From the NCBI GenBank assembly GCA_032622095.1, contig CP136067.1, positions 43,877,549-43,941,548 of the forward strand: 64,000 nt of DNA, read 5' to 3'. The notes below the pieces were generated by a model. That model was not told the origin of the DNA. It did not search any database and saw nothing but the letters and a program-made list of their open reading frames with translations. This stretch comes from Siphonodentalium dalli. Lineage: Eukaryota; Mollusca; Scaphopoda; Gadilida; Siphonodentaliidae. Shown here piece after piece: positions 45,130 to 55,075 of the stretch (position 1 is the first letter of the stretch; every line of letters starts with the position of its first letter). Position numbers and translations under genes: made by a program.

Positions 45130-46076
45130 TCTATACTATATATTTTGAGACTTCCGTATATATATATGTGTGTGTGTGTGTGGGTACTTCATAGAATCGG
45201 AAACAGCTGGTCGGATTGAGCTCAAACTTCCTATCTAAGGGTAAAATCCCACGAACACCGTCGGCGTCGCGTTTTGGAGAAGCTCAGAGCACCCGTTCTC
45301 CAATCTCAGTCACAAAAAACGGCACTGCGGTGGTTAATCAAGTGATAATTTAATGAGCGTTTGTTTTTGACGCATCGCTATAAAGAGCGTCTGTTTACCA
45401 TTCAACGTTATTAGCATCTGCAGAGAGATATACGGGAACAATACTTTTGAGTGGTTCCTATGCGGGGAGATTTATTGGATGCCATAGTACTCTTACAACA
45501 TCATTGTTATAGTATGTATGACACTTAGGTCAGGGGTAGTTAGTGTGGATATAGGCATAATGCTTCTCAGAAATCCCGGTTACAAACCAACACTCACAAT
45601 TTCGTCTTTTGCATCAGATACCAACACCTCGACCGATAGGGACGAAACTTGGTACGTGAGTGTAGTTTGACCAGGTGGTCGTAGTTGTCGTATTGGCGAG
45701 CCCGTGCGACGCCCGTGCAGCGCATGCGCAGACGAGGTCTCGGAAATGGGTGGAGCTATCGACTTGAAATTTGTTATGTGAATGTATCTTGCCCCGGATA
45801 CGAATTTTATCGGGTCGCCGAGCCCGTGCGATGCCAGCTTCGCGCATGCGCAGATGGGTGGAGCTATTGACTTGAAATTTGGTTTTTGAATAACCCGGAC
45901 AACGTCGGGCTCAACAATTTTTCATCGGGTCAGTTATTTCCGCCCGATGTACCTTAAATATTTTAGGGACGGGTACCATAATTTCTCTTGATTAAAAAGG
46001 CACAATTAACTCGTTGAAAAGCCAAACAAATGTCATGTTTCTGACCAACGCCGCCAGTGGCGGGCTAACCTGCTTG
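45130..46076. mobile_element. Helitron-like element 1
   Basis: The 5' end is TCTATACTATATATTTTGAG after an A. The 3' end carries the small hairpin ccgccagtggcgg (46051-46063) about ten bases before CTTG, followed by T. Insertion between A and T, a TC start, a 3' hairpin and a CTRR-like end are Helitron features. No Rep/Helicase. It contains a (TG)n run at about 45168-45182. Confidence 0.6.
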
Positions 46077-46828
46077 TCTACTATATAATTTGAGACTTCT
46101 GTATATATATGTGTGTGTATATATATGTGGGTACTTCATAGAATCGAAAACGGCTGGTCGGATTGAGCTCAAATTTCATATATAAGTGTAAAAACCCACG
46201 GGGATCGTCGACGTCGCATTTTTGATGAGCTCTGAGCACCGATTCTCCACTCCCAATCATCAAAATCACCGCAAACGCCACTTCGGGGGTTAAGGCATCA
46301 ACGATCTTTATATTGACCATATACGGAGTTGTTAACGACGAACACTCTTTATTACAATCGACATGGCTAAACGACTAGCCCCATGCGTCCGAAATACGGA
46401 TGCGGGACGAAATGCAATTATCTCGATTAAAAAGGCAGAATTGATCTAAGAAGCGTTTGTTTACAATTCAACGCAACCTTATCGCTCGAAATATTATGCA
46501 GAGAGATTTTACGATGGGATTAATTGACTGTCCGCTCTTTTCGGGGACTACGGGGAAGTTTAGGACGGGTACCATGAATTAACTCATTGAAAAACAAAGA
46601 ATGCGTTGCCTGTCGTTCCTAGGAAGGGGGGATTTCATCGGGTCAATTAGAATAAAAATTAAATAAATAGGTCAATTAGAATAAAAATTAAATAAATATT
46701 AAAAAAAAAAAAAAAAACATAAATTAAATTTAAAAAACATTAAATTAATATTAAAAAATAAAAAAATAAAATATTTAAAAAATGTCATGCTTCTGACCAA
46801 CCACGCCAGTGGCGGGCTAACCTGCTAG
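46077..46828. mobile_element. Helitron-like element 2, head-to-tail with element 1
   Basis: It starts TCTACTATATAATTTGAGAC directly after element 1 and ends cacgccagtggcgggctaac ctgCTAG with a T following. The first ~230 bases match element 1 (gggtacttcatagaatcgaa; ggctggtcggattgagctca). The AT-rich segment 46645-46780 has short aaattaaataaat repeats. Confidence 0.65.
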
Positions 46829-47039
46829 TAATATATACATGAGCCATTCTAATATGCAATACTCAGACGATTCAAGGTCCCTCAGTTTGAATGAATATAT
46901 GTATCTCTTAAATAGATTGATACAAATATACTTTTAATGCTTTCTTCTATGTATCTGTGTTGCTAGATCATTATAGGAATGCCCTGATTTCCATCCCCAT
47001 ATAAATATGACAGTTGAGAAGATATAATTGTTCAAGTGA

Positions 47040-49165
47040 CTTAATTCGGTCACCATTTGTCGAGATTGTGAAATTGGAATGCCAAAAACTCCTTAGAACG
47101 ACATGGAGATACAATGTAGCCTGGGAGATGACTATATATAACTTTGTTGGATATCGGCGAATTGAACAATCTTATAAATGCTAGTGAATCTCCTCTCGCC
47201 ATCCATGACCCAAACGACCCCAAATGTGATTTAATTCATCATATCATTAGAGAAGAACGTGCATGAATTTGGTGGAATCAGTGCTAAATATATTTGTATC
47301 AACTTTGGTGCAACTCCCCTCATGCATGCATGATATAATGGAGATGATTATATATAAATTGGTGGTAATCGGCAACTAAAGAAATTCTTATCATAGTTAT
47401 TACCCCCCCCATCTCTCACCCAAACAGCGCCAATTTCACGTCTTTAAATCACACGTTATATTCCTCGTATCACAGAGAAGAATGATATATCAATTTGGTC
47501 GAAATCTGCGCTAAAATAGCCCCTCCCCTGACATCAACAACTTCACTTTAGAAAATTTTAACCCGCACCATTATCTTACTCGTGAACAGTTACCCCTGTT
47601 AGACCGCCTTGGTACCATCTCGATTGTACCCTTAAAGTCATATATAGAACACAGACAGATATTCGCAAATATTTGATTCATTGTATCATTTTAGAAGAAC
47701 GTGTATGAGTTTGTTGGTAATTGGCACTAAACATATTTTTATAAGTTTTGGTTTTCGGACTCAAGCGGCACCATTTTTGACATCATTAAACCACACACTT
47801 AGACTCATTATAGAGATGAATATATATAAAATTTATGAAAATTGGCGAGTATACAAATTCGTATCAAATTTAGGGACACCATTGCATATCTCTCACCCAA
47901 AAGGCACCAATTTCGCGCATTTAAACCACACGATTAGATTATTCGTATCACGGAGAAGAATATGTATCAATCAGGTGGAAATCGGCGCTAAACATATTGT
48001 TTATCAATGGTTGTGTCCCCCTCACCCTCTAGGCACCCTTGACTCGAGTGGCCCCACTTTTGACATCTTTAAATCACACAATTAGAACTCCTGATATCAT
48101 GGAGATTATTATTTGTAAGTTTGGTGCTAATCCGCGACTAAACAAATTTTTATCAAATTTAGTGCCCACCCCACCCCATCTCTCACCAAAGCAGCACCAA
48201 TATGACGTCTTTAAAATCACACGATTAGATTCCTCATATCATGGATAAGAATGTGTATCAATTTGGTGGAAATTGGCGCTAAAAATATTGTGTATCAATT
48301 TTGGTGCCCCTCTCCCTTTCAGTGCACCCCTGACTCGAATGACGCCACTTTTGACAGCAGCTTTAACCCTTTACCCAACGGAACGGCCCTGTGCCAATGC
48401 ATTCTCTTATATATGCGAGTCGACCATAGGTCGCCTCGCATATATAAGAGAATGCATTGGTTTAACATATTAAAAATTATAAAATTGTTAAAGAATGTAA
48501 GAAAAAATGGTAAAAAGTGTTAAAAAAAAATTTTGTTTAGGCCAATGCATTCTCTTATATATGCGAGGCGACCTATGGTCGACTCGCATATATAAGAGAA
48601 TGCATTGGCACAGGGCATAACTGTAACTATCACAATGTGGTCAAGGAGCCGGTTCCAATGATATCCATATTTGTATGGTTCTATTGAGACAGACCGAAGA
48701 TATTTTAGGCTGTTGAAGCTTTATTTGGCCGGTTTTGGCCGGTTTGACAGCTTTAAGCCACGCCATTAGACGTCTCATACCATTGGGATGAATTTGTATA
48801 AATTTCGTGGCAATCGGTGACTAAACCAATGCTTATCAGATTTAGTACCCACCCACCGACCCCAAATCTCTCATCCCAATGACACCAATTTGGCGTCTTT
48901 ACATCACACAATAAGATTCCTTGTATCATGGAGAAGATCTCAGAAGAATGTGCATCAATTTGGCGGAATTCAGCGCTAAAATTATTTTTGATCAATTTTG
49001 GTGCCCCTCTCCCCTTCCGGGCATCCCTGACGCGAACGGCGCGACTTTTGACATATTTAAACTACACCATTAGATTCCTCATATTATGGGGATGATTATA
49101 TATAAGTTTGGTGGCAATCAGCGACAAATATTTGTTCTGCCCCCCCCCCCCCCCCCCCCCCCCCA
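47040..49165. repeat. Degenerate satellite: two alternating half-units of about 150-180 bp
   Basis: One half-unit has catggagaagaatgtgtatc, tttggtggaaatcggcgcta and ctgactcgaatggc. The other has ggagatgattatatataagt, tggcaatcggcgactaaaca and catctctcacccaaa. They alternate from about 47045 to 49135, interrupted by a P1 MITE at 48363-48756, and end in a run of 25 C's (49140-49164). The open frames here come from the repeated text. Confidence 0.75.
48363..48756. mobile_element. TTAA MITE, family P1 (copy d, right end lost)
   Basis: The left end is TTAACCCTTTACCCAACGG, with cassettes at 48394-48460 and 48542-48608. The right end stops at ggccggtttg (48746) and runs into acagctttaagcc. The left flank is ttttgacagcagctttaa, so the last ~17 bases of the element were replaced by flank-like text. 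Confidence 0.85.
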
Positions 49166-49625
49166 TATAGAACACAGACAGAAAGACATTCGCAAATATA
49201 GATATAGATTATAAAATATCATATATAAAACCTAATTAAATATTCACCATAATATACTATGTGGGGATTCACAACTCTGGAAAAAAAATTCTAATAAAAT
49301 GAATTTAGATCAAGATAAACATCAATGATGTACATATACATGTATACTGATTTCTTTTCAATAATTTGACATTGGCAAAGAGTTATTTTGGCTTGGATGG
49401 TGACGTTATCACCTTGCATGCAGTGTTGGCTGTGAGCAGTGACGTTGGTAATAGCCATGTTGGCTAAGTGTTAAATTATTGTTGTTATCTTTACAGCATC
49501 CGGCCGATATATATACATATGTCATTTCAAATCAACGAATATATTTCCGGTAGAATAGCAAAATTCACTTAAAAAATTGGTCGATTTATACAAAAACAGC
49601 TATGTGTGGATTCAACTCGTATGTA
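49165..49625. other. Spacer with possible small exon, otherwise nothing recognised
   Basis: AT-rich; contains the weak exon candidate at 49497-49549. Confidence 0.35.
49497..49549 (+). CDS. Candidate 3' exon of the chitin synthase gene (weak)
   Basis: A possible 53-bp exon between acceptor tctttacag and donor CCG/gtagaa. In phase 0, as required after exon G, it reads HPADIYTYVISNQRIYF plus two bases. Its end phase fits the next candidate at 50220. There is no family homology I can name, so this rests only on splice signals and phase. It could equally be chance in AT-rich DNA. Confidence 0.17.
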
Positions 49626-49975
49626 CAGTAATGCTCTAAATAATCGACTCCTTAACCACAGCAGAATTATGGGTAATTTTTCATGAAATATGGCTTGTTG
49701 CCATTCATCGGAAAGCTCTCACTGTGATTAAGGAGTCGATTATTTAGGGCATTACTCATATTCAACTCGTATGTACAAAGGGTCCTATTTTGACGTGAAT
49801 GACGTAATACTTCAAAGTGATGCACATCAACTGTGTGGTGTTCTATATTATACGCGAAATGACATACAGTAATGTCCTAAATAAACTACCCCTAAACCAC
49901 AGCAGAATTATGGGAAATTTTTCATGATTTAGTCAGAAATATGGCTTGTTGCCATTCATCGGAAAGTTCTCACAT
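49626..49975. mobile_element. Two degraded M1 MITEs (copies g and h)
   Basis: Copy g (49626-49756) has both ends (ACAGTAATGCTCTAAATAAT; AGGGCATTACT) but has lost most of one arm. Copy h (49867-49975) keeps only the left arm, to catcggaaagttctcac. A tandem duplication of about 50 bp (ccttctttatcattctattg) follows at 50090-50180. Confidence 0.75.
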
Positions 49976-50219
49976 TTGAATCCACCAGCACAAAATGCAG
50001 CCCACATTTAGTGGAGAAATGTTTGAAATTAAATTAATTTTATTTTCACAATACAATCCATTTGCTATAACTTTTTGACTTCCCTTCTTTATCATTCTAT
50101 TGACTGCTCAGCATAAGATTACTAATGCCTCCCTTCTTTATCATTCTATTGACTGCTCAGCATAAGATTACTAATGCCTCCCCAAGTTGAGTGTCATTTT
50201 TTTGCACATTATTTTGCAG

Positions 50220-50255
50220 GATGCAAACGATAGAAAAGCTGCCACAGACTATACG
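50220..50255 (+). CDS. Candidate microexon downstream of chitin synthase (weak)
   Basis: A 36-bp open stretch between a good acceptor (attattttgcag, preceded by a pyrimidine-rich tract) and a donor ACG/gtgggt. In phase 0 it reads DANDRKAATDYT. If it follows the candidate at 49497 it reads (R)MQTIEKLPQTI with two bases left over. I list it because the acceptor is one of the better ones downstream of exon G. There is no homology support. Confidence 0.2.
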
Positions 50256-50598
50256 GTGGGTAATAATCTTTATATTGACTAAAATATTATGTACGAAAAA
50301 ATAGTCTGATTTTGGGTTGGAGAATGAGTATTGTACACTGTCAAATTCCTATTCAAAACAGACTTCATATGATCATTATTAAAGGTTGGTATGAGATATT
50401 TTTTTTTGTCACCTGCATATTGTCACTAAAACCCGTGTCCGGAAACCCATTAAATATTCATACAGAATAGATTCATCATTATTACCGAAAAAATCCAGGA
50501 TGTTGCAATTTATTTTACCCAAAAAAGACAAATTATGTACAAAATCTTCATTGACACAAATGAACTGACCTTTCACCAGGCCATCTACCATCTATGTA

Positions 50599-50863
50599 CA
50601 GTAATACCCTAAATAATCGACTCCTTAACCACAGCAGAATTATGGTAATTTTTCAGGATTTAGTCAGAAATATGGCTTGTTGCCATTCATCGGAAAGCTC
50701 TCACTGAGAGCTTTCCGATGAATTGCAACAAGCCATATTTCTGACTCATGGCTTGTTGCCATTCATCGGAATGAATTGCAACAATCCATATTTCTGACTA
50801 AATCCTGAAAAATTAACCATACTTCTGCTGTGGTTAAGGAGTCGATTATTTAGGGTATTACTG
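50599..50863. mobile_element. M1 MITE (copy i) with enlarged tip
   Basis: TACAGTAATACCCTAAATAA to AGGGTATTACTG, TA-flanked, 265 bp. The distal arm segment (tggcttgttgccattcatcg) is partly duplicated near the tip. Confidence 0.8.
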
Positions 50864-50950
50864 TATACTAACCCAATGATTGCACTTCACATATTTTCAA
50901 TTACTAATTGTGACCCATCTCATAAATTCAAACCACACCTGCCTTTTAAA

Positions 50951-51436
50951 CCCTCTCTATGCTAAATGGATTCTCCCATTCAGCTATAAAACTATACATT
51001 GGAACAGTCTAATATTCATTTAGTGGGGAGTTCAGGTACGTGTAATAAAAGCAGATGACAGACATACAGTAATGCCCAAAGTAATTGACCACTTAACCAC
51101 AGCAGAATTATGGGTAATTTTTCAGGATTTAGTCGGAAATATGGCTTGTTGCCATTCATCGGAAAGCTCTCGGCGAGAGCTTTCCGATGAATGGCAACAA
51201 GCCATATTTCCGACTAAATCCTGAAAAATTACCCATAATTCTGCTGTGGTTAAGTGGTCAATTACTTTGGGCATTACTGTAAAAACAGATAATAGAAGAG
51301 CAGAATGATTGATATTCATTTGTGGGAATTGTTCACATAATAAGTTAAAACAAATGACCTATGGTTGTTTGTTGAACTTATTATATGAACATAGCCTAAG
51401 GAACTAGTCATCAATGAGTATTTAGTATAGAAAGGG
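50951..51436. mobile_element. MITE family S copy with a nested M1
   Basis: The ends are ccctctctatgctaaatgga and tatttagtatagaaaggg. The M1 element at 51067-51279 lies inside, splitting gcagatgacagacata from aaaacagataatagaaga; the homologous text in the S copy at 21137 is continuous. Confidence 0.8.
51067..51279. mobile_element. M1 hairpin MITE (copy j), nested in an S element
   Basis: CAGTAATGCCCAAAGTAATT to GGGCATTACTG with TA on each side. The arms are almost perfectly complementary and the tip is gctctcggcgagagc. Confidence 0.9.
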
Positions 51437-51760
51437 TGAAGGCCACATGGCGGTTTGTGCTCCAAAATAGACCTACACATAATAGTAATCTCTTTTTAAT
51501 TTTTTCCCAATTTTCGAATAGGTCAATAAATACCTGAACTACCTTTCTGTGACTAGCATAGCATGTCCCAGATTGATGCATTGAAATCATAAAAAAATAC
51601 AACTTTGAGCACAAAAACTGACCCTTTAATTAATAGCAATCCCTGCGTTATTTATGTTCATCAAATAATAACTTGCGACTGTCCGGAAAAGGTGTATTAC
51701 GTTACTTTAAACATTAAACTATTTTAAAACTTCACGCACTGCTTTCTCTTCATATTAATC
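51437..51760. other. AT-rich DNA, nothing recognised
   Basis: No repeat ends or coding motif visible. Confidence 0.4.
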
Positions 51761-51768
51761 ATCAAAAT

Positions 51769-52022
51769 CAACCCTTGAAATAGTGTGTCTGTCATTTGCA
51801 GAATGAGGTTTCCAGAGGGTGAATTTAGTGATGCTACCCCGCATAGCGGGCTAGCATCACCAAATTCACCCTCTGGGAACCTTATTCTGCTGAGGTGTAA
51901 GCAGAATGAGGTCCCCAGAGGGTGAATTTGGTGATGCTAGCCCGCTATGCGGGGTAGCATCACTAAATTCACCCTCTGGGGACCTGATTCTGCAAATGAC
52001 AGACACACTATTTCAAGGCTTG
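51769..52022. mobile_element. H1 MITE (copy e) with exact 8-bp target duplication
   Basis: CAACCCTTGAAATAG to CTATTTCAAGGCTTG, flanked by ATCAAAAT at 51761-51768 and 52023-52030. Two inverted modules joined by tgctgaggtgtaagcagaat, as in copies a and c. Confidence 0.9.
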
Positions 52023-52095
52023 ATCAAAATTACATAGTAGGTTTCTGATGACAACAGCTCTAGATTTTCTTTCCCATGGTCTACAGGTGCAATTT

Positions 52096-52541
52096 TTAAC
52101 CCTTTACCCAACAGAACGGCCCTGTGCCAATGCATTCTCTTATATATGCGAGTCGACCATAGGTCGCCTCGCATATATAAGAGAATGCATTGGCTTAACA
52201 CATATTAAAAATTGTCAAAGAATGTAGAAAAATATTATAAACATTGTTAAAAAATGTAAGAAAAAATTATAAAATTGTTAAAGAATGTAGGAAAAAATGG
52301 TAAAAAAAGATTTTTTTAGGCCAATGCATTCTCTTATATATGCGAGGCGACCTATGGTCGACTCGCATATATAAGAGAATGCATTGGCACATGGCATGAC
52401 TGTAACTATCACAATGTGGTCAAGGAGCCGGTTCCAATGATATCCATATTTGTATGGTTCTATTGAGACAGACCGAAGATATTTTAGGCTGTTGCAGCTT
52501 TATTTGGGCGTGTTTGGCCGGTTTGTTGGGTAAAGGGTTAA
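52096..52541. mobile_element. TTAA MITE, family P1 (copy e, enlarged)
   Basis: The ends are TTAACCCTTTACCCAACAG and GTTGGGTAAAGGGTTAA, with cassettes at 52127-52193 and 52321-52387. The spacer between the cassettes is about 45 bases longer than in copies b, c and f, by repetition of the attgttaaaaaatgtaagaa type text. Confidence 0.9.
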
Positions 52542-52702
52542 GCGAAACTGTTTCAAATTTATCAAAAAAATATAAGGAACAAATCACATATTTTCAGTGC
52601 TATATCAAAAAAATGTCGGAAATATTCCACGTAGGTATGTTTTGAGATACCTCTAACCAAATTATGTATACATAATTTTGGGGTTCGAGTGAGCTATGTC
52701 CA

Positions 52703-53164
52703 TTAACCCTTTCAGTGCCAGGGGCCGATCTCATTGGCCCTAATTTACGGTCTGTAAAATCGGCCCTAAAAAAAATTAAAAATTAAAAAAATTAAAATAA
52801 ATTTAGGTTGAATTTGTTTTGGGTATGCTTAAGCATGCTATAGCGAATTTAAAAACAAACTGGATAAAACCTTAGGGGCATGTTATAACTCAAATCTATC
52901 ACCAAGTATTCATAGTAATAATTTTGATGCCCATGAAAAACGTAAGATTCCCTGGCACTAAACCTACAAAATAAGTCTGTTAAAGAATATAAGAAAAAAT
53001 TATTAAAATTGTAAAAATAATAACAAATGATGAAAAATTGTTAGGCCAATGCATTCTCTTATATATGCGAGGCGACCTATGGTCGACTCGCATATATAAG
53101 AGAATGCATTGGCACAGGGTATATGGGTTGATACAAAAATCGGACTTGGGACTGAAAGGGTTAA
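52703..53164. mobile_element. TTAA MITE, family P3 (copy c)
   Basis: TTAACCCTTTCAGTGCCAGG with ggccgatctcattggcc on the left, cggacttgggactgaaaggg and TTAA on the right. About 200 bases of extra AT-rich sequence lie before cctacaaaataagtctg; the cassette is at 53046-53112. Confidence 0.85.
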
Positions 53165-53529
53165 AACATGCATGCATTATGAACTTCTAAATTTCCCAGC
53201 TACTTCAAGCTGCAGATAATTTTTAGCCAACATAATAAAAATTATGTCTAATCTTTTCAACTTCACTCTTCCCTGAACTTCCAGTATTGATTAAGAGGAC
53301 TAAAACAGTCTTAAATAGTATTTTTGGCTGAGAGACCTGTTAATAAAAGCTTGTCAGCAAATGTTGTTTTCCAGAAATTTAACAGGAATGTTAATATTTT
53401 TAGAAAACAACATTTTTGATTGAAAACCAAGTGAAATATGTGTAACACCAGATATTTCTACTGTATATAGATGAATAATGAGGAAATTGTGTCTTAAAAA
53501 CAGTCTCATTATAAATTGTTGTTATTCTT
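53165..53529. other. AT-rich DNA, nothing recognised
   Basis: No structure visible beyond A/T runs. Confidence 0.4.
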
Positions 53530-53775
53530 CTATGACTGGAGCTTCCTGAAATTTTGCGAAAATCCTGTGCCAATGCATTTACTTATATATGTGAGTCTCT
53601 CATAGGGAGCCTTGCATATACAAGAGAATACCTTGGCCTAACAATATTTATCTTGACCTTGTAAGCCAGTGCATTCTCTTGTATATGCGAAGCTCCCAAT
53701 ATGGGGAACTCGCAAATATAAGAGAATGCACAGGGTCTCTAATACTGCACTAGAGCAGCTCCCATCATGTTGCAG
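53530..53775. mobile_element. P4-type MITE with two diverged cassettes
   Basis: It contains gactggagcttcctgaaatt and ctgcactagagcagctccca, matching the copy at 15087. Cassettes are at 53570-53636 and 53666-53732; the second lacks its last bases. Confidence 0.65.
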
Positions 53776-53900
53776 AGAAAAGAAAGAAAAACATTCAGAA
53801 CTATTGTACTTATGCCAATAATACAAGTCAAATTGCTGATTTATATTTGTCCATGTTGACTGAATTTTGACAAGAGTAAAATATGCATTGTTCGGCTGAT

Positions 53901-54084
53901 CAAGCCTTGAAATAGTGTCTGTCATTTGCAGAATGAGGTTCCCAGAGGGTGAATTTAGTGATGCTATCCCGCATAGCGGGCTAGGATCACCAAATTCACC
54001 CTCTGGGAACCTCATTCTGCATCACTAAATTCACCCTCTGGGAACCTCATTCTGCAACTGACAGACACACTATTTCAAGGCTTG
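53901..54084. mobile_element. H1 MITE, shortened (copy f)
   Basis: CAAGCCTTGAAATAG to CAAGGCTTG, but one internal half-module is missing (cctcattctgcatcactaaa junction). The flanks do not match, so the target duplication is lost or the copy is recombinant. Confidence 0.75.
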
Positions 54085-54609
54085 TCCATGGACCATCATG
54101 TGAACTGTGTACATTATCTTCCAGGATGACACAGACAAAATAGGGTATAATTATTTTCAAACAGACTACTGTTATTATGGTGTATGATAGCTTGGCATAG
54201 GTGTATCATAGCTTACAACATGGGACAACATAATCATTTAAATTTGATAACCATGTAAAAATTTAGGTGATGGTCATTCAAGGTTTTCCAAATAATTTTT
54301 TTTTTTTAAATTTCTTATACATTTAATAATTGCTCAGCTACTTGTAATTTATTGTATACATGTAGTTAACAGTATATATCATCACTACATATAATTTGAT
54401 TTTCATTCTTTTACTCTTTTACTCTTTTACTTTTGTAAAATATATATGCTTTAATATATATCCACAATTTTTACATTATTTACACCATTATCTACACCAG
54501 CCAAGAAGGTCGAAAAGTTGGTGTTCATACATTTAGTATGGCACGGGTTAGTTTGCATACATTTAATATGGCACGGGTTAGCAACTTGCAACTGATGAAG
54601 ATCTTATTA

Positions 54610-55075
54610 TACCCCCCGCAACGAAGTTGTGGGGGGGGGGGGTATACTGGAATCAGTTTGTCCATCCATTGTCCATCCTTCGTCCGTGGACACAAATTTG
54701 TCCTGAGTTTTTCTCAGTCGTTTTTTTATCAATTTCCGTGAAACTTGACACAGACATCAACCACCATGGGAACCTATGCACCTGCGATTATGACATCTGT
54801 CGGACTTTTTTTGGTGGAGTTATCCCCCCTTTTTCGATTTAGAAATTTTTTGCAACATGTATAATTTTGTCCGAGCTTTTATTCCTACATTTTTAGGTCA
54901 ATTTTTTAAAAACTTGGTACATATATTTAGTACCATGGGAACCTATGCACCTGCGATTATGACGTCTGTCTGACATTTTTTGGTGGAGTTATCCCCCTTT
55001 TTCGACTTAGAAATGTTTTTGCAACATGCATAATTTTGTCTGAGCTTTTATTCCTACATTTTTAGGTCAATGTTT
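54610..55075. repeat. Repeat with about 190-bp units, left part (split by a TTAA element)
   Basis: It starts ccccgcaacgaagttgtggg with a G run. The units contain gggaacctatgcacctgcga, tggtggagttatccccc and ataattttgtccgagctttt. The array continues at 57339-57545 after the inserted element. Confidence 0.7.

Noticed and set aside
47681-48523. Frames of 90-134 codons in the 47-49 kb region
   Set aside because: They come from the degenerate satellite and the inserted MITE, and change with unit register.
49140-49164. C25 run as a functional i-motif or G-quadruplex site
   Set aside because: A homopolymer at the end of a satellite is more simply slippage or an assembly limit; nothing else supports a function.
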